Shown: one piece after another, positions 10,476 through 19,942 of the stretch
Numbering within the stretch: position 1 is the stretch's first letter
How the letters are laid out: every line of letters begins with the position of its first letter
From: Puccinia triticina
Taxonomy: Eukaryota; Basidiomycota; Pucciniomycetes; Pucciniales; Pucciniaceae
Assembly (NCBI RefSeq): GCF_026914185.1
Contig: NC_070566.1
Location: 1,674,001 to 1,738,000, forward strand
DNA length: 64,000 bases
Direction: 5' to 3'
The notes under the pieces: model-generated
Seen by the model: the letters and a program-made list of their open reading frames with translations, nothing else
What the model was told of the DNA's origin: nothing
The model's database searches: none
Program-made: the position numbers and the translations under genes

Positions 10476-10890
10476 GGGGCTGACAGCATTCGCAAATTAC
10501 CCCAATTACCCCTTTAAATTAGATATAAAAATATTGATGCACCCAGTTCGCAATTCCAATTGATGGATTCCATCTTTGCGCTGATGCGCATCTTGTGAGA
10601 TATGTAGCTTTTCCAGAAGTTGTAAACTTGATTTTCTGGTGACAAAAGAAAACATCTGTGATTTGCTCTTTTTTTACAACGGAATGCCTGATTGCACTTT
10701 GTGCCATCGGACTGTTGAGCCTATTAAACCCATAGCTCCTTTCACGTGAGGGCCAATGCGCCTCTGTAAGTCTTGACTGGCAGTCGGTAAGCTCCTTGGC
10801 GGAGTTTCTGATCACACTCGTTTAGTCGGAACTCTAATAAACAGACCAAAAAACGAGCCGATAGAACAAGTTGAACGGACAGCCACAGAC
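10476..10890. other. Upstream flank of helicase relic, no gene recognised
   Basis: Unique-looking sequence leading into the helicase ORF. It could hold its original 5' leader. No recognisable small ORF. Confidence 0.4.
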
Positions 10891-11299
10891 ATGCCGAGAG
10901 TGCCATTCAAAGTGCCAACAAGGGCACCTTTGAGTTCTTCTTTGAGTTCTCAATCAAAATCCTCCTCAAGATCTTCGAGTGCCACTCCAATGTCTCCCAA
11001 AAGTTTAGCTAAGAAATTCTTCAAGAGTCAAGCCGTCCGAGACAGCAGGATCAAGTTAATTCAAAAAATACTTGATATGGGTGAAGATTCTCTCCGGGAC
11101 TACATTATCAAAGATTCCGAATCATTTTTTGGTCAAACACCGACGGCTTTACAGGTCGACGCCGTTGTAAATCTTGTAAAAAAAAGAAATACATTTGTTT
11201 TATCGGGCACCGGTTCCGGGAAGACTCGGATCGCTGAAATGTATCACCACTTGTTTGCCCCCTCAACACGGAAGGCGACTATACTGGTGCTGAATCCGC
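10891..11299 (+). pseudogene. RecQ/DEAH-like helicase, 5' fragment cut by an LTR element
   Basis: An ATG-initiated frame of about 136 codons. The N-terminus is serine-rich and low-complexity (residues 10-40). It is followed by a helicase N-domain with a Q-motif-like TALQVDAVVNLV and Walker A GTGSGKTR (about residue 110), then ILVLNP at the break. Superfamily-2 helicases continue for several hundred residues, so this is only the start of motor domain 1. The frame is cut by the LTR retrotransposon that begins at 11300. The same family occurs at 31693-39640. Helicases of this kind are multicopy in rust genomes and can be transposon-associated or subtelomeric; which applies here is unknown. Confidence 0.75.
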
Positions 11300-12286
11300 T
11301 GTAAGACTCAAAAGTGGTAATGAAACCCTTTTGCTGAATGGTGAAGGGTATGATGGAGTTGCAAGCTCTGCCCTTCTGTTATCAGTCAACAAGACCCACC
11401 AAGCTCAGCTTGGCAAGTTTTATTAAGTGATAGGTCTGGTCTGTTCCAGATGAAATCTGTTTGACTGGCAACGTGTAAGTGTTTTAATTACTTTGTTATA
11501 AGGGTTGAATTACTTTGTTATAAGGGTTGATTTGTTGTTATAAGGGTTTTAGGATTTGAGTGTGGATGAGTGTTGGGTGACTTGTGAGTTCTGGGTGAGG
11601 AACTGGGGAGTAGGCCACTGGGGGTGGAGAGAGCTCCTTTTATAGACAAAAGTGGAGCCCCAAAGGGGCTTGTGGGTTAGGGTTTCAGCTAATCTAGACA
11701 ACAGGGTGAGGGATTTTAGCTGGTGGGAGTAAATACAAATGATGTCATAACCCCTCAGGGGCGCATGAATGGTGTCAGAATATACAACAGAACATTCTAA
11801 ACATGCCAGGGGTGCATACATGATGTCAGAATATACAACAGAACATTCTAACGCATGCATGAGGTGACAGTAGACTGCATGAGCTGTCATACAGGGGGAA
11901 TTAGTGTATACACAAAGTCTGAGGCTGCAGAAACAGTGTAAATGATGTCATACTATGTATATAAAGGAGTGTATGTAGTTAATATGTAATGAGTGTAGCC
12001 TGACAGGGAGATGTATGTTTGTATACTGTGATGTGTATGTACTACTGTGAAACTCGGGTTGGGGCAGGTGACAGCTGGGTTACTGGGGCTGGCCGTGTGA
12101 TAGGTGTTTGGTGGGGTGTAACTTCCACAATAGAGGGGGTCCAGGGATGCTTCCAGTGGAGACTAGGGGTGAAATTGGCCGTAAAATCCATTTCTGGGGT
12201 CCATTTGATGGTATCTTTAGGCCTAGTATGAGTAATTATGTGGCATAGAAAAAACTTTTTATTTTTCCACTTTTCCGTCTACCACA
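11300..12286 (-). repeat. 3' LTR of the gag-only element
   Basis: 987 bp with TG...CA ends, essentially identical to 17993-18979. ORFs inside the LTR (for example 113 codons on the minus strand) occur identically in both LTRs and are not recognised. Confidence 0.92.
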
Positions 12287-12300
12287 TCCTCCCCCAACTT
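12287..12300 (-). promoter_or_regulatory. Polypurine tract of the gag-only element
   Basis: Read on the minus strand this is AAGTTGGGGGAGGA directly before the 3' LTR, the expected place for plus-strand DNA priming. The same motif recurs internally near 14688, 14908 and 15088. Confidence 0.7.
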
Positions 12301-12629
12301 ATTGTCTGTTCCCAGACAATTTTGACGTGAAAAGTGCTATTTTTCAGCTTTTGAACCTGTGACTTGGGTGGTTTACATGGTGATTTTCTTAATTTGGGAA
12401 GAGTTGGTCAGTTTTCCGTCTTCTGGGCCACGTGGCTTGAGAGGCTGCGCAGGGTGAAAATTGGCCAAAAATTTGATTTTTGTCAATTTTGGGGTTTTCT
12501 TAACAAGAAATTTTTTGTTGGTTCTGGGAGTCGAAGTGCTGCGCGCAGTCCGCAGTCCACAGTTGCGCAGCTGCGCAGTGGTGCTGCCTGTGCTGTGGTG
12601 GCGGCCGCAGCTGTTGCTCTAGCGCCTTA

Positions 12630-13251
12630 GAGCATCTCCAACGGTCCGGGGGTGGATTGGGTCGCCTCTAGCGGCCCGCAACCAGATGTCCCGGACTGTC
12701 ACACATCTATCACAACAGTCCAAATAATGGACTGTCCAAACCAAGCCGGGGTGAGTTGGCCTGCCAGGTAGAAACCCGGCAACAAGCGCTCATCCTCCGA
12801 CTCAAAAAACACGAATCGTCCGTCAATATGGACCCGATTGAGTACCTGGAGTGGATCGAAGATGAAACAGAAGAACTAATGCGGTGCAGAGAAGTTTTCT
12901 TCGATGGTCCAGCGAGGATTTTGGGTTTTGGTAGCCTCGGTTGTTTGGTCTTCGACAGGAGCTGAAAATTGAGGAGTTGGAGGAGGTGATTTGTTGGTGG
13001 CACCGGTGGTGTTGTCCATGGTGTGATGAGTCAAGGTCGTATGATTTTGCGGTCGAGCGGTCGATATGTTGGGGAAGTGGTGTCGATGGCGGCTTGCCCA
13101 GAGATGCCAAAAGAGGCAGCCTTGAGCGGGTTTTATCCACCCCCGCGAACTTTGGCAGCCCTTTTGGCGGGTCCGCTGGAGGCCAAAAATGCCTTCCGGC
13201 CCGCCAAAGTTGGACTCAGGTCGCGCGACAGCGGCTCCGTTGGAGATGCTC
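12630..13251. mobile_element. PIF/Harbinger-type non-autonomous element, TTA target duplication
   Basis: GAGCATCTCCAACGG at 12630 is matched by CCGTTGGAGATGCTC ending at 13251. TTA flanks both ends (12627-12629, 13252-13254); a 3-bp TWA duplication is typical of PIF/Harbinger elements. The 622-bp interior has a minus-strand frame (12876-13406, running past the left end) with PRWTIEENF. This resembles the start of the SANT/Myb-like accessory protein of such elements, but the frame breaks soon after. It sits inside the gag-only LTR element. Confidence 0.8.
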
Positions 13252-13254
13252 TTA

Positions 13255-14640
13255 GGGTGCGCGCTATTGAAGCCGCGAGCCTCGGTGTACGAGTAGTGAT
13301 CGGGGACTCTACCCCGCCCCTGATGATTGGTTGGTCGGGCTTGGGGGCCCGGGTACTTAGGGCTAATCGTACCCGCCCGTCTGTGCTGCTGACGTTCGGG
13401 TCTCAAGTACAGATTTCCCTACCCCGCCACGGGGTATGTGTACGTCTATCGACCTTACCCCATAGGAGGGGTATCGATATATCCTCTATGTATACCTCGG
13501 CCTCTACCAGCCACCGCCTCGATTCGACTTCGCCAATCTTCCGGCTCCTTCGACTACGTCACCGCCTCCGCTGGCCGACTCAGTTTCCTCAAGTTGGTTC
13601 TCTTCAACCTCGGACCACTTTCGAACTTTGGGGAGTGCGTCGTTTTCTTCTTTTCTCTGTTCAGCCAGCTGTTCGACATAGAGCGTACTCGTCTTGGTTC
13701 CAAAGAAGACGAAAAAGAAAAAAGAAGCCATTTGTGTATACAAGATTTGACAGCTGACAGCCTGATTCTACTTCAACAGCACGCGTCGCACTACCGCCGC
13801 TGATGGTCGAACAATCACTGCTCAAGAACCTCCACCTCATCGTATTGTCTAGACCCTGCTGGTGAGCAGGGCTGTTGATGGTGAGTATTTGTACTATGTA
13901 AACCTGCTACAGAGTTGCCCATTTCGCGATCTGCAGCTGTCAGGTTTATTAACAGCATCACTCGTACGTTGACCGTCTCTTTGTCTTTTCTTCCTTCCAA
14001 ATCTTCCAACAGTTTCCGATTCGCATCACTGCAGCTGGTCCAACAAGGTCGATCGAAGGTTCCTTAAGCCCTGCAGCTGTTTGTATTGGACATGGGCCGA
14101 GCCATCCTGCATCGACGTCATCGCCTCAAGAGTTCGGATTCGAGTGTCTCCCCCCCCGGTGAGTCTACCGAGGGTTTTGCGAGGGTATAAAAGGTCCGCC
14201 TCGCCCCTTGTCCCAACCGTCATCTCCATCCTCACCCGTACCACATCGAGTCATCATTTTGCCTAGTTTTTCTACCACCATATCGTCCGAACGTTATATC
14301 GTACATACGTTACATAGCTCGTTACCCCCCAAACTATTGCAAAGATCATTGCCAATCCCTTTTTTGTTGCCCTTGACTATTGCTTTTGTATGTAGACCTG
14401 ATAAGTTCTTCCTTCCGGCCCGCTTGTCCGATCGTTCTCCTAGTCCCGATCTCAAGCTTTTAAACTATTGCAAACCTTGCCCCCCGTTTGATCCACATAA
14501 TATGAGTTTTCTTCCGCCCAATCGTTCCCGATCGTTCTAACACAAAGGCCTGTGAGGTTATCTTGTCTGTCAGAGGGCTGTGACGCTGTTCGTAACTGAA
14601 GCCGCCACCTGTTGTTTCCGGGACTAATTAAATGTAACAA
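13255..14640. other. Unassigned internal part of the gag-only LTR element
   Basis: Frames of up to 244 codons (13023-13757, plus) and 79-176 codons (minus) overlap one another, and I recognise no domain in them. The base composition is more GC-rich than the neighbouring gag region, so this could be acquired sequence. Confidence 0.4.
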
Positions 14641-14649
14641 TAGCATGAA

Positions 14650-15181
14650 ATTTGAAAATTCTGACTCCCAGAATGAAGTTGAAATCCCCCTCCCCCAACT
14701 TATAAGGTTGTCCTCAACCTCAAAGAAAGTGAGTTATTTGTAAGCAAGAAAAGAAAAAGAAAGTAAAAAAAGAGGGTGACTTTTAAAGGAGTGTAATGAG
14801 TCAGAACTGTGAGTGGATTACCAATATGGAATGATGGTAAAATAAATTAATAATGAAGAGTTAAAGGAGGAAAGTGGGAAAGAAGGAATAAATAAAAGAG
14901 TGACTTCCTCCCCCAACTTAAAAGAATGACTGATTTTGGTTGGTTTGAACAGTTTAGTCTCATGCCCAGGGGGTGGATTTAGTTGGAGGTTTCCATGGAC
15001 CTTTGAGATATTCTGAATTGTGTACTACGAGATTGATGGTGGGAGGACGGTGATAAAAGAGTGACTTTTTGAAAGAATGTGAGTTCCTCCCCCAACTTGA
15101 AAGATTTAATCCCCAAGAGTTTCAGAATTTAGAGCTGATATCTGTTTGTGATGATTTAGAAAAGAGAAAAATGATAATTGT
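14650..15181 (-). repeat. Repeated polypurine-like motifs, AAGTTGGGGGAGG
   Basis: TCCCCCAACTT occurs near 14690, 14908 and 15088 (minus strand AAGTTGGGGGA), as at the true polypurine tract at 12287. The sequence between is A- and G-rich. The motifs may be extra priming sites or traces of internal duplication. Confidence 0.6.
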
Positions 15182-15919
15182 TTAACCAATTCCAACAAGG
15201 AGCCTTGGGCAGTTGAAGTGTGTCTGAAGTTGTCCAAAGCGGTCAGGCAGAATCTTCAGTGATGGTTGAACAAGGAGCTTCCTGAGTGAGTAAAATAAGT
15301 AAATAAATTGATTCCTTTGTGATTCAAGATGATATAGATCATTGATTGATCCTTTCAATTCTTGTTTAGGTTCTGAATGGTATTCATTGTGTTTGCTACT
15401 TGAATTCGTTTTTGTTGAGTTAATATCTGGTGGTACCGGCGCAGGCGGCAAGATAAAAATGTCTTCAGACAGTGTACGGATTGGATTTGGACTGATTGGA
15501 ATTTGTGAGTCTGTTGGGCTGAGATCTGTAGTAGTACTAATACTTGGGTTGCATATACTGATAGTCCTGCCTTCATTTTCTCCAGGGTCTGTATCTGTGG
15601 GTCCTGGGGCTTGAAGGGACAGTTTGTTGAAAATTTCTTCTTGTTGATCCAAGTGAGGTTTAAAGAGGTGCTTGTTGAAAATCTTGCTTCCTGGTTTGTT
15701 GATATCTTCAATCAAAACTATAGCCGGGAAGTGAGAAAATTGAGAATCCTGAACTGTTGTTTCTGTAAGGATAGAATCTTCAATTTGTGAGTCATGGTTG
15801 TTGATTTGAGGTGTCTGAGGATCCACAGTTTGGTTTTGTTGAATAGATTGATCCAAAATTCCTTCCTGATCCATGCTGATTGCCATATCCACATCATTTG
15901 AGCCAGATTGGTATTTCAA
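15182..15919 (-). CDS. Second ORF of the gag-only element, unknown function
   Basis: 245 codons, starting 26 nt inside the end of the gag ORF in a different frame. The product is rich in Ser, Thr, Pro, Asn, Gln and acidic residues (mostly disordered), with no aspartic protease, RT or zinc-knuckle motif. The overlap would suit a ribosomal frameshift giving a Gag fusion, or it may be a leftover of a lost downstream gene. It is the only other long frame in the internal region with the same strand and position as expected for pol. Confidence 0.45.
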   Translation of the reverse strand: MKYQSGSNDVDMAISMDQEGILDQSIQQNQTVDPQTPQINNHDSQIEDSILTETTVQDSQFSHFPAIVLIEDINKPGSKIFNKHLFKPHLDQQEEIFNKLSLQAPGPTDTDPGENEGRTISICNPSISTTTDLSPTDSQIPISPNPIRTLSEDIFILPPAPVPPDINSTKTNSSSKHNEYHSEPKQELKGSINDLYHLESQRNQFIYLFYSLRKLLVQPSLKILPDRFGQLQTHFNCPRLLVGIG

Positions 15920-17420
15920 TAAAAAAGTGTTTAAGCTCCATTGGTGTATCCATTAAGTTTGACACTGTTTTCTGGTTTACCACCATATCCTGTAGATGAA
16001 TTGTTGAGGCCGCTTGTTCAAAAACCAATTCCTGAGAGTAAGTTTCCGTTTCCGTAATAGGTTCTGAATTATCTGTTATTGGTTCCAAAACATCCATAAC
16101 AGGTTGTGTGATTTCCATGGCCGGTTCATGTTCACTTGGTTCTTCTGTGAATTTGAGTTGCCAGTTGTAATCTGGAGGTAAGTCTAGTGCCTTTGCTTGT
16201 TTTTGGAGTTCCACAATTTCTTGCTGCAGAGTTTGGATTTGTTTCCAGAAGTATTCCTCTATCTGTATAACTTCCATTTCCGCAGCGGCAACCAGGTGAT
16301 TCCATTTGGTCACTTCATATTTCCCACTTTTCCCTTTTTGAAGCTGGCCGTTGTTGAATAAGGTTTGTTTGATGTTTTCCTGACTTTCTCTTGAAAAGGA
16401 ACTTAAGAATAAAACACTGGCTTCTTCTTTCTTCCAAACCTGATAGGATTCCATCATGTAATCAAGTATTGTGTTGAATTTTCCAAGATATCTTCTGTAA
16501 GCCTGGTAGTTTAAGATTCCTTGTTGGGCCTGTTGTTCTGCTACCTTGAATAGATCCTTCTTGGTGTACAAAACTGAAGCATCAAATTCTCCCCAGGTGT
16601 CAATCATTGCTGTACGCAGGGTATCCCAGTCACATTCTTCGTAACCGTCCATATCCTCGATTTGGCACTTCAGTTCCTCAGTCCGTATGAATTTTCCAAT
16701 CTGAAGAGCTCTTTGAAATTTTTTTGAACCAAAACAATCTGCTGCCCTTTCGTATCTCCGTAGGAAGTCAAAGAATTGATTTCCATTGTAGAATAATTCA
16801 TCGTCATCAATGATTCCTGGTGGATAATCGGATTCTTGGTATGATAGACTTGGTTGTTGATAAGGTATTGGTTGATGTTGGTAACCTGTTGGTTGTTGAT
16901 ATTGATGATGTTCTGAATGTTGTCTTTGTTGAAATTGGTGTTGATATGTAGGTTCTTGAATGGCTTCATTCTTGTTGATTCCATAAGCAGATGATTGTTG
17001 ATGTGACACAGTGCCTCTGAGTGGAATATTCTGGTTTTGTTGAGTTTCATCTGAGTCACGTAAGTGTTCTTCAGCAGGATCTCTGAATTGATTCTCTTGT
17101 CCTTTCCCTTTGTCTTTCCTTGGCCAAGTTGACATTGTATTTTCCATATTCCTACTCATAGCAGGAGTTCCCGTAAAAGGCCTTTTCCTTGAAGTGGTTT
17201 CTGGAAGAATTGTATCTTCAAAATCTGGTACGCCAAACAATAAATTCATGATGATTCTTGTTGATTCCATAGTTTCATCATACATTTGATCCTTGGTAAC
17301 TGTTACTGTGCTCTGAAAAAGAAACAATAATATCTGGTCTCTGGTCTCTTTACCAGGGCAAGTTGGGGGGTTTTTTAATATTGATATAAATAACTTTACT
17401 GTGCTGGGAGGGTTCTTCAA
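15894..17420 (-). CDS. Gag-like capsid protein of the gag-only LTR element
   Basis: 508 codons from the ATG at 17420. The first 200 residues are Gln/His/Tyr-rich and low-complexity. Residues about 210-400 form an alpha-helical Retrotrans_gag-like domain: NQFFDFLRRYERAADCFG, an aromatic WDTLRTAMIDTWGEF block, then LFLSSFSRES. After this come acidic, PI/TE-rich repeats. No CCHC zinc knuckle is visible. Gag would form the particle that packages the element RNA. An intact frame between near-identical LTRs suggests selection or recent activity. Assignment rests on domain pattern and position, not on a database match. Confidence 0.65.
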   Translation of the reverse strand: MKNPPSTVKLFISILKNPPTCPGKETRDQILLFLFQSTVTVTKDQMYDETMESTRIIMNLLFGVPDFEDTILPETTSRKRPFTGTPAMSRNMENTMSTWPRKDKGKGQENQFRDPAEEHLRDSDETQQNQNIPLRGTVSHQQSSAYGINKNEAIQEPTYQHQFQQRQHSEHHQYQQPTGYQHQPIPYQQPSLSYQESDYPPGIIDDDELFYNGNQFFDFLRRYERAADCFGSKKFQRALQIGKFIRTEELKCQIEDMDGYEECDWDTLRTAMIDTWGEFDASVLYTKKDLFKVAEQQAQQGILNYQAYRRYLGKFNTILDYMMESYQVWKKEEASVLFLSSFSRESQENIKQTLFNNGQLQKGKSGKYEVTKWNHLVAAAEMEVIQIEEYFWKQIQTLQQEIVELQKQAKALDLPPDYNWQLKFTEEPSEHEPAMEITQPVMDVLEPITDNSEPITETETYSQELVFEQAASTIHLQDMVVNQKTVSNLMDTPMELKHFFIEIPIWLK

Positions 17421-17427
17421 ACAGTAT

Positions 17428-17860
17428 CCTAATTATCTGAATCCTTAGGTACTACACACCGTCTTTCAGTATATAATTGGCTGTTTCCTTCGAGTGGGCT
17501 CCAGAGTTTTCTTCTAACAGTATCTAATTATCCGGATCCTTGGGTACTACACACCGTCTTCCAGTATATAATTAGCTGCTTCCTTCGAAACACTCCTTTC
17601 AGGTTTGGTAGTTATGTGTTCCTTTCCAGAGTTTTGTAATTGGTTCCTTAGATGGTTCCTAATAGTCAACTAGTTGTCCAACAGAATAACCGAATATGCC
17701 GTTGATTGTTCTAGATTTGTTGATAAATTTGATTCTTTTCGCCGCTAGAAGCTCAGATCCTTTGACAAGTCCTTCTGGTTTGAGTTGAAATTGGTTCCTG
17801 GGATGGTTCAAAAGTTGACTAGTTGTCCAACGGAATAAATGAATATGCCACTGTCCGTAC
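17428..17860. repeat. Duplicated leader segments of the gag-only element
   Basis: ACTACACACCGTCTT(T/C)CAGTATATAATT occurs near 17450 and again about 90 bp later. A second pair, ACTAGTTGTCCAAC(A/G)GAATAA, lies near 17670 and 17820. These direct duplications sit between the 5' LTR and the gag start. Confidence 0.7.
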
Positions 17861-17992
17861 TAGAGTTATTGATGGCTTGCTCCTTCTGTCACCGGCAAGA
17901 TTTAGATTCCTTGGCGATTACTTTGAGTTGAATTGAAGTTTGTTACGCGTGGTTGATCAAACAGGATTATCGTATCACGTTGGGGACTCCCT

Positions 17993-18979
17993 TGTAAGAC
18001 TCAAAAGTGGTAATGAAACCCTTTTGCTGAATGGTGAAGGGTATGATGGAGTTGCAAGCTCTGCCCTTCTGTTATCAGTCAACAAGACCCACCAAGCTCA
18101 GCTTGGCAAGTTTTATTAAGTGATAGGTCTGGTCTGTTCCAGATGAAATCTGTTTGACTGGCAACGTGTAAGTGTTTTAATTACTTTGTTATAAGGGTTG
18201 AATTACTTTGTTATAAGGGTTGATTTGTTGTTATAAGGGTTTTAGGATTTGAGTGTGGATGAGTGTTGGGTGACTTGTGAGTTCTGGGTGAGGAACTGGG
18301 GAGTAGGCCACTGGGGGTGGAGAGAGCTCCTTTTATAGACAAAAGTGGAGCCCCAAAGGGGCTTGTGGGTTAGGGTTTCAGCTAATCTAGACAACAGGGT
18401 GAGGGATTTTAGCTGGTGGGAGTAAATACAAATGATGTCATAACCCCTCAGGGGCGCATGAATGGTGTCAGAATATACAACAGAACATTCTAAACATGCC
18501 AGGGGTGCATACATGATGTCAGAATATACAACAGAACATTCTAACGCATGCATGAGGTGACAGTAGACTGCATGAGCTGTCATACAGGGGGAATTAGTGT
18601 ATACACAAAGTCTGAGGCTGCAGAAACAGTGTAAATGATGTCATACTATGTATATAAAGGAGTGTATGTAGTTAATATGTAATGAGTGTAGCCTGACAGG
18701 GAGATGTATGTTTGTATACTGTGATGTGTATGTACTACTGTGAAACTCGGGTTGGGGCAGGTGACAGCTGGGTTACTGGGGCTGGCCGTGTGATAGGTGT
18801 TTGGTGGGGTGTAACTTCCACAATAGAGGGGGTCCAGGGATGCTTCCAGTGGAGACTAGGGGTGAAATTGGCCGTAGAATCCATTTCTGGGGTCCATTTG
18901 ATGGTATCTTTAGGCCTAGTATGAGTAATTATGTGGCATAGAAAAAACTTTTTATTTTTCCACTTTTCCGTCTACCACA
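17993..18979 (-). repeat. 5' LTR of the gag-only element
   Basis: 987 bp, partner of 11300-12286. Immediately inside it, the minus strand reads AGGGAGTCCCCAACG; no TGG-type tRNA primer site is obvious, so the priming mechanism is unresolved. Confidence 0.92.
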
Positions 18980-19194
18980 CCGCTTGATTGGAGAAGAAGC
19001 AAAACAGTCAGCAAGCAAAAATGGTTGAACTACATACACACAACCTCCCCACTTCATTCCCCAAAAGAAGAGCCGAAGGTCCCACAGCAACAAGCCCGGT
19101 TTCCACTCAACTCCACAACACTATGGCGGGGAGGCAACGTCGCCCCGGCCGCGCACCACAATGCAGTGCTTTTGGGGATAGGTGGGGGATGTGA
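18980..19194 (+). pseudogene. Likely downstream continuation of the helicase relic
   Basis: After the CCGC target duplication the sequence encodes, with a small deletion or frameshift, LEKKQNSQQAKMVELHTHNL. This resembles the NQVLEKQQAGF segment that follows LVLNPLD in the related helicase relic at 31693-32180. Similarity fades within about 25 codons. Low confidence, but the position and the frame-compatible start fit. Confidence 0.35.
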
Positions 19195-19690
19195 AGTTTT
19201 TGAATGGGTGATTTGATGGACTTACCGGCGGGAACCAGATGCAAATGAATGGTGCTGTTGCCAATGAGGTGAGCAGGTTCCGTTGAGTGAACCAAATACC
19301 GATGATTTGAGCGATTTCCGTCCAGCCGAGATCAATTGTTGTTGCCGACAAGGTGAGCGGGTTCCGTCGGGCCGAGATTTGCTAGAGGACTGTAGCCTAC
19401 TGTAGCTTACTAATCAATCGTGATTGGAAAAAAAGAGGAAAAGGCACGGGAGAATTAACTTAAGATTTAATTATAGATCATGGGTTTGGAGCTTAATGGT
19501 CGAAGAGGGATCTTCAAAACCCAGAGTTTTCAAAAAAATAAATGAGATACTTGTATGCTCAAACTAAAATTCTGAATAGACTACGATGACTGCAAGATGC
19601 AGGCCATCATCCTTAGTGAAAAAAAAACAAGCTTTTCTGGGTTTGTGAGGTGTAGTGCCGAAAAGGTGTGCTCTACACCAAAAGGGTTTC
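19195..19690. other. No gene recognised
   Basis: It contains a short partial duplication, GTGAGC(A/G)GGTTCCGT(T/C)G, near 19270 and 19355. No supported ORF. Confidence 0.4.
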
Positions 19691-19815
19691 CTGCTGTCAC
19701 GCCGTGAAAGTGGGATTGCATGCAAGTCCCTCTACCAATGGTAGTGGGGTTGCACACGCCGCCCCGCGCCACTCTACCATACTGGGTACGAGGGGCTTGT
19801 GTCAAGTTCGAGCAG
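19690..19815. mobile_element. Remnant of a CAAGTCCCTC / CTTGTGT(C)AAG element end
   Basis: GCAAGTCCCTCTACC and GAGGGGCTTGTGTCAAGTT enclose a GC-rich hairpin region (CTACCAATGGTAG, CGCCGCCCCGCG). The order and motifs match the right end of the element at 4150-4934. It lies about 130 bp upstream of the DBR1 start and could form part of its 5' region. Confidence 0.5.
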
Positions 19816-19942
19816 CGCTCATGCCAAATTTCCCCGCTCCCGCGCGCGCCAGCCTGCCAACTCGAAGGGAGGACTAGTGACTAGGTTCGGGCAAGTACTT
19901 GCTCCAACTTTTAAATTCCACAAGCCACCAGAAGCTGGAGAC

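Larger units (their letters stand above)
11300..18979 (-). mobile_element. Gag-only LTR retrotransposon, 7.7 kb, minus strand
   Basis: Two 987-bp LTRs (11300-12286 and 17993-18979) start TGTAAGACTC and end TCTACCACA on the plus strand. They are flanked by a 4-bp duplication, CCGC (11296-11299 and 18980-18983). I found one difference between the LTRs (A at 12186, G at 18879, by eye), so insertion is recent. Orientation is minus: the gag ORF is on that strand and a purine tract AAGTTGGGGGAGGA abuts the left LTR. The internal 5.7 kb has gag and a second small ORF but no protease, reverse transcriptase, RNase H or integrase motif on either strand, so it must depend on enzymes from elsewhere. It interrupts the helicase relic. 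Confidence 0.9.

Noticed and set aside
13023..13757. Host gene of 244 codons on the plus strand
   Set aside because: The frame crosses the boundary of the Harbinger-type element, overlaps minus-strand frames of similar length and has no recognisable domain.
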